The notes beneath the pieces were generated by a model, which saw only the letters and a program-made list of their open reading frames with translations, was not told where the DNA came from and did not search any database. Made by a program: the position numbers and the translations under genes. 64,000 nucleotides of DNA from Burkholderia ubonensis subsp. mesacidophila (GTDB lineage: Bacteria > Pseudomonadota > Gammaproteobacteria > Burkholderiales > Burkholderiaceae), in the NCBI RefSeq assembly GCF_002097715.1, contig NZ_CP020738.1, positions 868,001-932,000 of the forward strand, written 5' to 3'. Positions 1-7,959 of the stretch are shown here, piece after piece (the first letter of the stretch is position 1; each line of letters opens with the position of its first letter).

Positions 1-263
1 CGTGGGCGCCCGTGAAGTGGCTGCTGCGCGACCGGTATGACAGCGTCGCCCATTTGGCGTCGTTCGGCCGTCCCGTGCTGGTCGTGGTGGCGGAGCGCGA
101 CAGCATCGTCCCCGCGCGTTTCGGCGAGGCGCTCTACGACGCGCTCGCCGATCCGAAGCAACTGATCGTCGTGAAGTCGGCCGAGCATAACGACTGGATC
201 GGCCTGGTCGACGATACGTGGTGGCGAGATGCGATCGGCTTGCTGATCGCGCCTGCGCATTGA
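1..263 (+). CDS. alpha/beta hydrolase, C-terminal part only
   Basis: The window opens inside this gene; the reading frame is open from base 3 to the stop at 261-263. The visible 87 or so residues contain the typical last third of an alpha/beta-hydrolase fold: a beta strand with PVLVVVAERDSIVP, where the Asp sits at the usual acid position of the catalytic triad, followed by a helix and then KSAEHNDW, where the His is the likely triad base. The nucleophile serine lies outside the window. Substrate cannot be told. The next gene starts four bases after the stop, so they are probably co-transcribed. Confidence 0.8.
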   Translation, partial: WAPVKWLLRDRYDSVAHLASFGRPVLVVVAERDSIVPARFGEALYDALADPKQLIVVKSAEHNDWIGLVDDTWWRDAIGLLIAPAH

Positions 264-266
264 ACG

Positions 267-611
267 ATGACCTCCCGATCCGTTCCGCCCAATGGGCGAC
301 GCCTTTACATCCTCGATGCGAAGGACACGCCGGTCGAAGTGTTCGACCACGATGCGTGGTCGCGCTGGATGTCCGAGAATGAGCTCGTCTTCCGTCGCAC
401 CGTGCTGGACGAATCCGGGGTGACGGTCACGACTCGCTTCCGAGGGGTGTCGGACGCGACGAGCGGGGAGGCGCTGCTGTTCGTGACGCGCGTCGCCGGC
501 ATGGCGGATGCGCAGGACAATCAGGGCTATGCGGCAAGTACGCTCGACGATGCGCTGGAGCAGCACGAGCGCCTGTTGCAGGATATCTTCCGGAAACTGA
601 CGGGGCGGTGA
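267..611 (+). CDS. conserved-looking small protein, unknown function
   Basis: A 114-residue protein beginning four bases after the hydrolase stop, which argues for translation coupled to it. It has no signal peptide or membrane segment and no motif I recognise. The sequence is acidic and well mixed, with codon use like its neighbours (G or C at most third positions), and its antisense frames are poorer, so it is probably real. The middle (VTVTTRFRGVSDATSGEALLFVTRV) looks like two consecutive beta strands and the end like a helix. It may be an immunity-type or accessory protein, but nothing in the sequence decides this. Confidence 0.6.
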   Translation: MTSRSVPPNGRRLYILDAKDTPVEVFDHDAWSRWMSENELVFRRTVLDESGVTVTTRFRGVSDATSGEALLFVTRVAGMADAQDNQGYAASTLDDALEQHERLLQDIFRKLTGR

Positions 612-662
612 ACGTCGACAATCGCGCATCCATCGCCAGACTGTCCGCTTTCTCAAGGCAAT

Positions 663-962
663 ATGCTTATGACCAAAGCTTCAGGGATGCACCGCGAGCG
701 CATGAACGCAGTGATACGAAAACTCAATGACAGGGAGTTTCTGCCGCTCCGCTTGTATCGCCGGGATGCGCGCATGTACCCGCTGTCGAGCTCGGTCAAT
801 CACATCATTGGCTGCTGGCTGAGTGAAAATTCCGAGCCGATCCGGCTATTGATCGGCCGATGCAGGCAGTTCATGGAGGACACGCCGACCTCTGAGCCTG
901 GTGCGCGGGCATATTACGCGGCCGTCAATGAACTCATTGACGCACTCGATTCGATCGCATGA
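663..962 (+). CDS. small hypothetical protein
   Basis: A 99-residue ORF starting at ATG 663, with a second possible ATG at 669; the bases AAGGCA just upstream are a weak ribosome binding site. The protein is rich in Arg and Leu, apparently all helical, with no signal peptide, membrane helix or recognised motif. Third-position GC is somewhat lower than in the neighbours (for example aaaattccgagccgatcc), which hints at a more recent arrival or weak expression. It lies 51 bases after the previous gene on the same strand and could be the last gene of that short operon. Function unknown. Confidence 0.5.
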   Translation: MLMTKASGMHRERMNAVIRKLNDREFLPLRLYRRDARMYPLSSSVNHIIGCWLSENSEPIRLLIGRCRQFMEDTPTSEPGARAYYAAVNELIDALDSIA

Positions 963-1010
963 CCGATCGGCCCGCCCGCCGTCGCACCCAGGATGTGCCG
1001 CCGTCCGCCG

Positions 1011-2054
1011 TCAGTTGCCACCCGCATTGGCCGCGCCTGACCGATACCGCAGCAGATGATCGGTGCCCGACTCCGACAGCCAGACCTCTCCCGGGCGGCC
1101 CATCATCTGCCGCACGTTCGCATGCGCGCGCGGCAGCGTCAGGACGTCGAACCGTTCGGCGCGCGGGTCGAAGCGCACGAGCGCGTTGGCGCTCCATTCG
1201 CTGAGCCAGACGATGTCCCGGTCGTCGACGAAGATCGCGTACGCATGCGGTTCGCGCCCGGGCAGCGGCCATTCGCGCCATCGATGCGTCGCCGGGTCGA
1301 ACATGCCGACCTTGCCGGCATGCCACTCGCTCACCCACACGCGCCCCTTCGAATCCGACCAGACGCGGCGCGCGCCCTGATTCGGCGTCGGCGGCGCGAT
1401 GACCTGCGCCGCGCCGCTGGCGGGATCGATGCGGCCGAGATAGTTGCCGGCCAGCGATGCGAAGTACAGGCTGCCGTCGGGCGTTACGCAGATGCCGTAG
1501 GGGCCGCGCCCGCGCGGCGCATCGAAGACGCGCATCCTGGCGCTCGCCGGGTCGAGCTCGCCGTACACGCCGCTCTGCCCGGTAAACCACAGATGCCCAT
1601 GCTTGTCGAAGACCGCGGTGTTCAGATTGGCGTCCGGCCGGTCCTTCGGCAACGGAAAGCGCGTGACGGCAAGCGTCTCCGGATCGACGCGCACGATCGC
1701 GTTCAGGCCGCCGTCGGTGATCCATGCGGCCCGATCGGGACCGACGATCACGCCGTGCGGCGCCGAGCCGTCGCCGAGCGGCACCCAATCGGTCTTGCCG
1801 CCGCGCGGGTCCAGCCGTCCGACCGAGCCTTGCGCCTGCGCGGTGAACCATACGCTGCCGTCGGGCGCCGGGGCGACGTCGTGCGGTGCGGTGCCGGCGG
1901 GAACGGCGTACGAATCGAACGACGTCGGCTGCGCGTGCGATGAACCCGCGGCGAGCACCGCGCTTGCCAGCGCTGCGACGAAACACGACGCGAGCCGTGA
2001 TGCTGGAACGAGGTTCATCGCAGCCGCGAGGTTTCCTTTTGCGATTTCCAGCAT
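1011..2054 (-). CDS. secreted virginiamycin B lyase-like beta-propeller
   Basis: A 347-residue protein. I use ATG 2054 because GGGAGG lies five bases upstream; an internal ATG at 2018 (MNLVPASRL) would also leave a good signal peptide ending near SSHAQP, so the product is exported to the periplasm. The mature part consists of about seven repeats with the signature of Vgb/streptogramin lyase propellers, such as GTAPHDVAPAPDGSVWFTAQ, GPYGICVTPDGSLYFAS and REPHAYAIFVDDRDIVWLSEW. True Vgb opens type B streptogramin lactones with a His/Glu/His set on blade tips; comparable His and Glu residues are present (REPHAYAI, WLSEW) but many family members have other or unknown substrates. Periplasmic location makes antibiotic inactivation only one possibility. 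Confidence 0.75.
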   Translation of the reverse strand: MLEIAKGNLAAAMNLVPASRLASCFVAALASAVLAAGSSHAQPTSFDSYAVPAGTAPHDVAPAPDGSVWFTAQAQGSVGRLDPRGGKTDWVPLGDGSAPHGVIVGPDRAAWITDGGLNAIVRVDPETLAVTRFPLPKDRPDANLNTAVFDKHGHLWFTGQSGVYGELDPASARMRVFDAPRGRGPYGICVTPDGSLYFASLAGNYLGRIDPASGAAQVIAPPTPNQGARRVWSDSKGRVWVSEWHAGKVGMFDPATHRWREWPLPGREPHAYAIFVDDRDIVWLSEWSANALVRFDPRAERFDVLTLPRAHANVRQMMGRPGEVWLSESGTDHLLRYRSGAANAGGN

Positions 2055-2105
2055 GTCCGCCTCCCTGTGCTGCGATGCGTGTCAACGCGCGTAGACGGCT
2101 TCATT

Positions 2106-2126
2106 GGAAAACTTGCTACGTTTTCC
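2106..2126. promoter_or_regulatory. inverted repeat upstream of the Vgb-like gene
   Basis: GGAAAAC and GTTTTCC form a perfect 7-base inverted repeat around a 7-base centre, 52 bases before the start of the minus-strand propeller gene and 30 bases after the stop of the crotonase gene. There is no T-run, so an operator for a dimeric regulator is as likely as a weak terminator. Confidence 0.35.
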
Positions 2127-2156
2127 GAATGAATCTGTGCAAACGACGGAAGCGCC

Positions 2157-2933
2157 TCAGTCGGAAAATGTTCCGTGACGCCCCTCGCCGGCGCTGAAGC
2201 GCGCGGCGCCGGCCACGCCCTCCGCGAACACGACCGGCGCGCCCCGGGCGCCCTCCTGACGCAGCGCGTCCGCCAGCGGCAAATCCCATTGATCGTATGC
2301 GGAGCGCCGGTCCGCGAGCAGGCACTGGCGTGGGAATTGCGCGATCTGCTGCGCGAGGCGCGTCGCATGCGCCAGCCCGTCACCTTTCGGGGCAACATAG
2401 TTGGCGAGTCCCATGCGCCTGGCTTCCGACGCGTCGACGGGGCGTCCGGTCAGGATCATGTCCATCGCGTGCCCCATGCCGACGATGCGCGGCAGTCTGA
2501 CCGTCCCGCCGTCGATCAGCGGCACGCCCCAGCGCCGGCAGAACACGCCGAAGATCGCGTCTTCCTCGACAACGCGGATATCGGCCAGCAGCGCGAGCTC
2601 CAGCCCGCCTGCGACCGCGTAGCCGGATACGGCCGCGATCAGCGGCTTCGACAAGGCCATGCGGGTCGGTCCCATCGGACCGGGGCCGTCTCCCGAATCG
2701 TCGACCCGGTTGCGCAACGCGGGATCGCTGGCCGCCTTCAGGTCGGCGCCGGCACAGAAGTTGCCCCCGGCGCCCGTCAGGATCGCGACCCCGAGTGCGT
2801 CGTCGGCCTCGAACCGTTCAAACGCGTCGCTGAGTTGCCGGGCGGTCGGGCCGTCGACGGCGTTGCGCCGCTCCGGCCGGTTGAGGGTGATCGTGCAGAC
2901 TGCGCCATCCGTCGCGTAAATAACGTCGTCCAT
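2157..2933 (-). CDS. crotonase-family protein (enoyl-CoA hydratase-like)
   Basis: A 258-residue crotonase fold protein. ATG 2933 is chosen because GGGGGAA precedes it and homologues begin at this MDDVIY-type strand; a longer frame up to 3119 is open but adds an atypical N terminus. The oxyanion-hole segments are present: AGGNFCAGADLK near residue 65 and AVSGYAVAGGLELALLADIR near residue 100. The catalytic glutamates of rat enoyl-CoA hydratase are not conserved: the PE of Glu144 is replaced (FCRRWGVPLIDGG) and the Glu164 position is Asp (AMDMILTG). Crotonase chemistry on an acyl-CoA is likely, but classical hydration is doubtful. It lies 5' of the propeller gene on the same strand. Confidence 0.85.
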   Translation of the reverse strand: MDDVIYATDGAVCTITLNRPERRNAVDGPTARQLSDAFERFEADDALGVAILTGAGGNFCAGADLKAASDPALRNRVDDSGDGPGPMGPTRMALSKPLIAAVSGYAVAGGLELALLADIRVVEEDAIFGVFCRRWGVPLIDGGTVRLPRIVGMGHAMDMILTGRPVDASEARRMGLANYVAPKGDGLAHATRLAQQIAQFPRQCLLADRRSAYDQWDLPLADALRQEGARGAPVVFAEGVAGAARFSAGEGRHGTFSD

Positions 2934-3246
2934 TGTTTCCCCCGGGAAAGCAGGCATGCGCATCGCGGTTGCGGCGTGCCTGCTGGTATCGAGCGAGATC
3001 CATGCGCGCTTCATTGTGACGCAACGGCGGGGGCCATGCTTGGCGTGGCTGGGGGATCGGCTTTTTACGTCAGCGATGGCGAGCAGGGCTGGCGAGGGTA
3101 AACACCGGCTGCGCCGCACGTGACGACATCGTTCGATGGAGTGTAGTGATGCGCGCGGAATTGGTTGTCAACGACAGCGGCGCGTGTTGGCGCCTGACGC
3201 CGTTTCCGGTTTGCAGGCGCCTCGCTTGTTCATCGGGAGTGCACCC

Positions 3247-4395
3247 ATGCGCGGATTTCGTCGAAGCTGGCTCGCCATGGGCCTGTGCGCCGCCGCGCTG
3301 TCCTTCGCTTGCGGCACGTCATACGGCCAGCAGGTCGTCAGGATCGGCGTGTCCAGCCCGCTTACCGGCGTCAGCGCTTCCAACGGCAAGGACCTCGAGA
3401 ACGGCGTCCGCCTGGCGGTCGAGGAAGCGAACGCGCAGCACATCAAGCTCGGCGGGCAGGACGTGCGTTTCGAGCTCGATCCGGTCGACGACCAGGGCGA
3501 TCCGCGCATCGGCGTGCAGGTCGCGCAGAAGCTGGTCGACGACGGCGTCGCCGCGGTCGTCGGCTACTACAACTCCGGCGTCGCGCTGCCGTCCGCGCCG
3601 ATCTTCGCGAAGGCCGGCATCCCGCTGATCGACCCGGCGGCGACGAATCCGGCCATCACGCGCCAGGGCCTGAAGACGGTGTTCCGCATCATCGCGACCG
3701 ACGCGCAGAATTCCGGTGTTGCCGGCACCTATGCGGTAACCGTCACGAAGGCACAGCGCATTGCGGTGATGGACGACCGGACCGCGTTCGGCCAGGGTGC
3801 GGTGGAGGAGTTCAGGAAGGCGGTCCTGGCCGCCGGCGGCCGCATCGTCGCGACCGAATTCACGAACGACAAGGCCGTCGAGTTCAATGCGCAGCTCACC
3901 AACATCAAGGCGGCGAACGCGGACCTGCTGTACTTCGGCGGCCTGGACAACCAGGCGGCGCTCATCGTCAAGCGGATGCGCCAACTCGGGATGCGCGTCC
4001 GGTTCGTCGGCAGCGGCGGCATCGCGGACAGCATCTTCATCAACGTGGCCGGCTCGGCGGCCGAAGGCGCGATGGCGTGGGAATACGGGCGGCCGATCGA
4101 CACGCTGCCGCAAGGCCAGGCGTTCGCGCGCAAGTTCAGGAAGCGCTTCGGCGTGGACATGCTCACGTACGCCCCGTTCGCATACGACTGTGTGTGGGTG
4201 GTCGTCCATGCAATGCAGCAGGCGAATTCGGCGAAGCCGGCCGAGTACCTGCCGGCGCTGCGCGCCACGCGCTACGAAGGCATCACGGGGAAGATCGCGT
4301 TCGACGCCAACGGCGATCTCGAGCATCCGACGTCGACGCTTTATCAGGTGAAGGGCGGACGCTGGGTGCCGGTAACAACGATCGGCGCCGAGTGA
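3247..4395 (+). CDS. periplasmic branched-chain amino acid-type binding protein
   Basis: A 382-residue type I periplasmic binding protein of the LivJ/LivK (Peripla_BP_6) family. I start at ATG 3247 because MRGFRRSWLAMGLCAAALSFACGTSYGQQ is a clean signal peptide; upstream in-frame starts would bury it. The mature protein begins QVVRIGVSSPLTGVSASNGKDLENG, the standard first strand and ligand loop, and contains DDQGDPRIGVQVAQKLVDDGVAAVVGYYNSG, the conserved site for amino-acid-like ligands. No permease or ATPase genes lie beside it, so it is an orphan binding protein that either feeds a transporter elsewhere or acts as a sensor partner. The cyclase/AAA gene follows 74 bases downstream on the same strand. 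Confidence 0.88.
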   Translation: MRGFRRSWLAMGLCAAALSFACGTSYGQQVVRIGVSSPLTGVSASNGKDLENGVRLAVEEANAQHIKLGGQDVRFELDPVDDQGDPRIGVQVAQKLVDDGVAAVVGYYNSGVALPSAPIFAKAGIPLIDPAATNPAITRQGLKTVFRIIATDAQNSGVAGTYAVTVTKAQRIAVMDDRTAFGQGAVEEFRKAVLAAGGRIVATEFTNDKAVEFNAQLTNIKAANADLLYFGGLDNQAALIVKRMRQLGMRVRFVGSGGIADSIFINVAGSAAEGAMAWEYGRPIDTLPQGQAFARKFRKRFGVDMLTYAPFAYDCVWVVVHAMQQANSAKPAEYLPALRATRYEGITGKIAFDANGDLEHPTSTLYQVKGGRWVPVTTIGAE

Positions 4396-4469
4396 GCGCC
4401 CCGAGTTTTGCTGCAAGGGGACCCGGCGCATAATGACCGGATGCCGGCGCTCGGCAGGAGAAGGGTGGC

Positions 4470-7400
4470 ATGCACTGCGCAAACTGCGGATTCGAGAACC
4501 TCCCCGGGGCCAGATTCTGCGAAGCATGCGGCGCCGGGCTGTCGCGCGCGTGCCCGCGCTGCGGCCACGAGGCGAGCCCTTCCGCCCGCTTCTGCAATGC
4601 GTGCGGCGCGCCGCTGGCCGATGCGCCCGATGGGCGCGACGCGCCGTCGCCGCGTCCGAGCCCGGAAGCCGGGCCGTCTCCGGCGCCGGTCCATTACACG
4701 CCGCACCATCTTGCGGAGCGCATCCGCGCCGAACAGGCGGCGATGGAAGCGCGCGGCGAAACCGCCGGCGAGCGCAAGACCGTCACCGCGCTGTTCGCGG
4801 ACATGGCCGGCTCCACCGCATTGATCCACGATCTCGACCCGGAAGAAGCGCATCGGCTGATCGAACCGGTCGTCGCGTTGATGATGGAAGCCGTCCACTA
4901 CTACGAAGGCTACGTCGCGAAATCGCTCGGCGACGGCATCCTCGCGCTGTTCGGCGCGCCGATCGCCCATGAAGACCATCCGCAACGCGCGCTGTTCGCG
5001 GCGCTGCGGATGCAGCAGGCGATGCGCAGCCACGGCGACCGCATTCGTCTGGAGAGCGGCATTCCGCTGCAGATTCGCGTCGGCGTGCATACCGGCGAAG
5101 TCGTCGTGCGCTCGATCCGCACCGACGACCTGCACACCGATTACGATCCGGTCGGGCACACGATCCACATCGCATCGCGCATGGAAGGCATCGCGACGCC
5201 GTCGTCGGTCCTCGTCAGCGAGTCGACCCACAAGCTGGCCGAAGGCTATTTCGAGTTCAAGGCGCTGGGCGCCACCCGGGTCAAAGGCATTCCCGAGCCG
5301 CTGTCGGTGTACGAGGTGCTGGGTCTCGGCGCGCTGCGCACGCGGCTGCAACTGGCCGCGCACCGGGGCCTCGCCAGGTTCGTGGGCCGCGAGGCGGAAC
5401 TGGCGCACCTGAACCGGTCGCTGGACGAGGTGAGGGCGGGCCGCGGGCAGATCGTCGGCGTGCGCGGCGAGGCCGGCGTCGGCAAATCGCGGCTGTTCCA
5501 CGAATTCAAGGAGCGCACGCGGCGCGGCTGCCTGCTGCTCGAGACTTTCTCGGTGTCGCACGGCAAGGCCTTCGCGTACCTGCCGCTGATCGAGCTGCTG
5601 AAGAACTATTTCCAGATCACCGCGCAGGACGACGAACGGCGCTGCCGCGAAAAAGTGATGGGCAAGGTGCTGACGCTCGAACGCAACTTCGAGGATCTCG
5701 TGCCCTATCTGCTCTACCTGCTCGGCATCGGCGAGCCGGGCGCGGCGCTGGCGGAGATGGATCCGCGCATCCGCCGCGAGCGCACCTTCGACGCGATCAC
5801 GCAGCTGCTGGCGCGCGAGAGCCGCGACCAGCCGGTCGAGTTGCTGTTCGAGGACCTGCAATGGCTGGACCGCGAGACGGAGGCGTTCCTCGCGCACCTG
5901 AGCGAACGCGTGCCGGCTACCCGCATCCTGCTGCTCGTGAACTACCGGCCGGAGTACCAGCCGGCGTGGACGCACGCGACCCATGGCAGCCAGTTGCGGC
6001 TCGAGCCGCTGGGCTCGACCGAGGCCCGGGGGCTGCTCGCGGCGCTGCTCGGCGACGATCCCACCCTCGCGCCGCTGGAGCAGCTGATCCTGGAGAAGAC
6101 GGAAGGCAATCCGTTCTTCATGGAAGAGGTCGTGCAGACGCTCGCCGAGGAGCAATCGCTGCTCGGCGATCCGGGCCGCTACCGGCTCGGGCGGACGCCG
6201 GCCGCGCTGCATATTCCGACCACCGTGCAGGGTGTGCTTGCCGCCCGTATCGACCGGCTCCCGGTCGCCGAAAAGGAGCTGCTGCAGACGCTCGCGGTGA
6301 TCGGCAAGGAGTTTCCGTACAGCCTGATCCGGCGCATTTGCGACGGCCGCGTCGCCTATGCCGACGACGCGCTGCGCGAGCTGCTCGCTCATCTCGAAGC
6401 GGCGGAATTCATCTACGAGCGGCCGGCGTTTCCGGAGGTCGAGTATTCGTTCAAGCACGCGCTGACGCAGGAAGTCGCCGGCCATTCGCTGCTCACGCAG
6501 CGGCGCAGCGCGCTGCACGAGCGCACCGCGCAGGCGATCGAGGCGCTGTTCCCGACCCGCATCACGGACTACTGCAGCGAGCTCGCGCATCACTACAGCC
6601 TGAGCGGCAATATCCCGAAGGCCGTCGAGTATCTGCACCAGGCCGCGCAACAGGCGCTGCGCCACGCGGCCCATCCGGATGCGATGCAGCACCTCGGCGC
6701 GGCGCTGGAACTGCTCGAACGCCTGCCCGACACGCCTGCGCGCGCGCATCGGGAGCTGACCTTGCTGCTCGCGCTGGGGCCGGCCCTGATGGACGTGCGC
6801 GGCTACGGCGCACCGGAGGTGGCCGCGACCTATACGCGCGCGCTGGCGTTGTGCGAGCAGACGGGCGACACGTCGCAGCGCTTCGCGGCGCAGCTCGGTC
6901 TGAGGATCCACCACCTGACGCGCGCGGAGTACGCGACCGCTCGCGAACTGGGCAAGCAGATGCTCGACGTGGCGCGGCAGGCGGCGGACCCGGCCTTGCT
7001 GATGGAGGCGCATGGCGCACTGGGCGCGTGCCTGTTCCTGCAGGGGAATCTGGACACCGCGCGCACCCATCAGGAACAGGCGCTGGCGATCTACGATCCC
7101 GAGCAGCACCAGGCCCATGTCTTCGCGCACGGCGTGGACCCCGGCATCCGGGCGCTGAACTTCCTGACGCTGACCTTGTGGCTGCAGGGCTACCCGGATA
7201 GGGCGCTCAAGCGCAGCCTGGAGGCGCTCGCCCTCGCGCAGAAGCTCGCGTACGGCCCGACCCTCGCGTTCACGCTCGCTTATGCGGCGGAATTGCATCA
7301 GCTGCGGCGTGAGTCGTCGCTGGCCCGCGAGCATGCGGACGCGCTCATCGCACTCGCGACCGAGCACGGCTTGCCGTACTGGCTCGCATGGGGAACGATT

Positions 7401-7925
7401 TTCCGGGGCTGGTCGCTGACCGAAAGGGACAGCCTGCAGGCGGGGATCGCGCAGATGAGCGAGGGGCTCGCCGCCGACCGCGCCGCCGGCGGCGAGGATC
7501 AGCGCTCGTACTTCCTGGCCTTGCTTGCCGACAGCCACCGGCGCGCCGGCGACCGGGAAACCGGCCTGCGGATGATCGACGACGCGCTGGCGATCGTGGA
7601 GCGGGCCGAGGAGCGCTGCTTCGAGGCGGAGCTGCATCGGCTCAAGGGGATCATGCTGCTCGGCGAGCCGAGCGGCGGCGACGACGCAGCCGAAGCGTGT
7701 TTCCGCCGCGCGCTCGCGGTGGCGCGCAAGCAAGGCGCCCGCTCGCTGGCATTGCGCGCCGCGTCGAGCCTGGCCCGACTGTGGCAGCGCGCGGGCCGGA
7801 CCGACGAGGCCCGGCAAGTGCTGTCCGAGGTCTACGGCGGGTTCACCGAGGGGTTCGACACCGCCGATTTGCGAGAGGCCAAGGCGTTGCTGGAGGCGCT
7901 TGGCTCCGTTCAGGCGAACCGGTGA
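4470..7925 (+). CDS. zinc-ribbon, class III cyclase, AAA ATPase and TPR signalling protein
   Basis: A 1151-residue cytoplasmic multidomain protein with a strong AGGAGAAGG site before ATG 4470. Domains in order: two zinc ribbons (CANC-FCEAC and CPRC-FCNAC, residues 3-46); a Pro-rich linker; a class III adenylate/guanylate cyclase domain (about 100-285) with metal-binding Asp111 in LFADMAGST and Asp155 in KSLGDGILALFG; an AAA/STAND ATPase (about 305-600) with Walker A GEAGVGKS near 335 and Walker B-like VELLFEDLQWLD; then TPR-like helices to the end. The architecture resembles regulators in which a helical repeat domain senses a ligand and the ATPase gates cyclase output. Proximity to an orphan binding protein suggests, but does not show, a link. 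Confidence 0.9.
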   Translation: MHCANCGFENLPGARFCEACGAGLSRACPRCGHEASPSARFCNACGAPLADAPDGRDAPSPRPSPEAGPSPAPVHYTPHHLAERIRAEQAAMEARGETAGERKTVTALFADMAGSTALIHDLDPEEAHRLIEPVVALMMEAVHYYEGYVAKSLGDGILALFGAPIAHEDHPQRALFAALRMQQAMRSHGDRIRLESGIPLQIRVGVHTGEVVVRSIRTDDLHTDYDPVGHTIHIASRMEGIATPSSVLVSESTHKLAEGYFEFKALGATRVKGIPEPLSVYEVLGLGALRTRLQLAAHRGLARFVGREAELAHLNRSLDEVRAGRGQIVGVRGEAGVGKSRLFHEFKERTRRGCLLLETFSVSHGKAFAYLPLIELLKNYFQITAQDDERRCREKVMGKVLTLERNFEDLVPYLLYLLGIGEPGAALAEMDPRIRRERTFDAITQLLARESRDQPVELLFEDLQWLDRETEAFLAHLSERVPATRILLLVNYRPEYQPAWTHATHGSQLRLEPLGSTEARGLLAALLGDDPTLAPLEQLILEKTEGNPFFMEEVVQTLAEEQSLLGDPGRYRLGRTPAALHIPTTVQGVLAARIDRLPVAEKELLQTLAVIGKEFPYSLIRRICDGRVAYADDALRELLAHLEAAEFIYERPAFPEVEYSFKHALTQEVAGHSLLTQRRSALHERTAQAIEALFPTRITDYCSELAHHYSLSGNIPKAVEYLHQAAQQALRHAAHPDAMQHLGAALELLERLPDTPARAHRELTLLLALGPALMDVRGYGAPEVAATYTRALALCEQTGDTSQRFAAQLGLRIHHLTRAEYATARELGKQMLDVARQAADPALLMEAHGALGACLFLQGNLDTARTHQEQALAIYDPEQHQAHVFAHGVDPGIRALNFLTLTLWLQGYPDRALKRSLEALALAQKLAYGPTLAFTLAYAAELHQLRRESSLAREHADALIALATEHGLPYWLAWGTIFRGWSLTERDSLQAGIAQMSEGLAADRAAGGEDQRSYFLALLADSHRRAGDRETGLRMIDDALAIVERAEERCFEAELHRLKGIMLLGEPSGGDDAAEACFRRALAVARKQGARSLALRAASSLARLWQRAGRTDEARQVLSEVYGGFTEGFDTADLREAKALLEALGSVQANR

Positions 7926-7959
7926 CGCCGCGCGCCGGCTTCTCCGGCTGCCGCGAGAC

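Noticed and set aside
4344..7817. A 1157-codon minus-strand open frame
   Set aside because: Antisense to the cyclase/AAA gene, with Arg/Gln-rich low-complexity translation and no domain.
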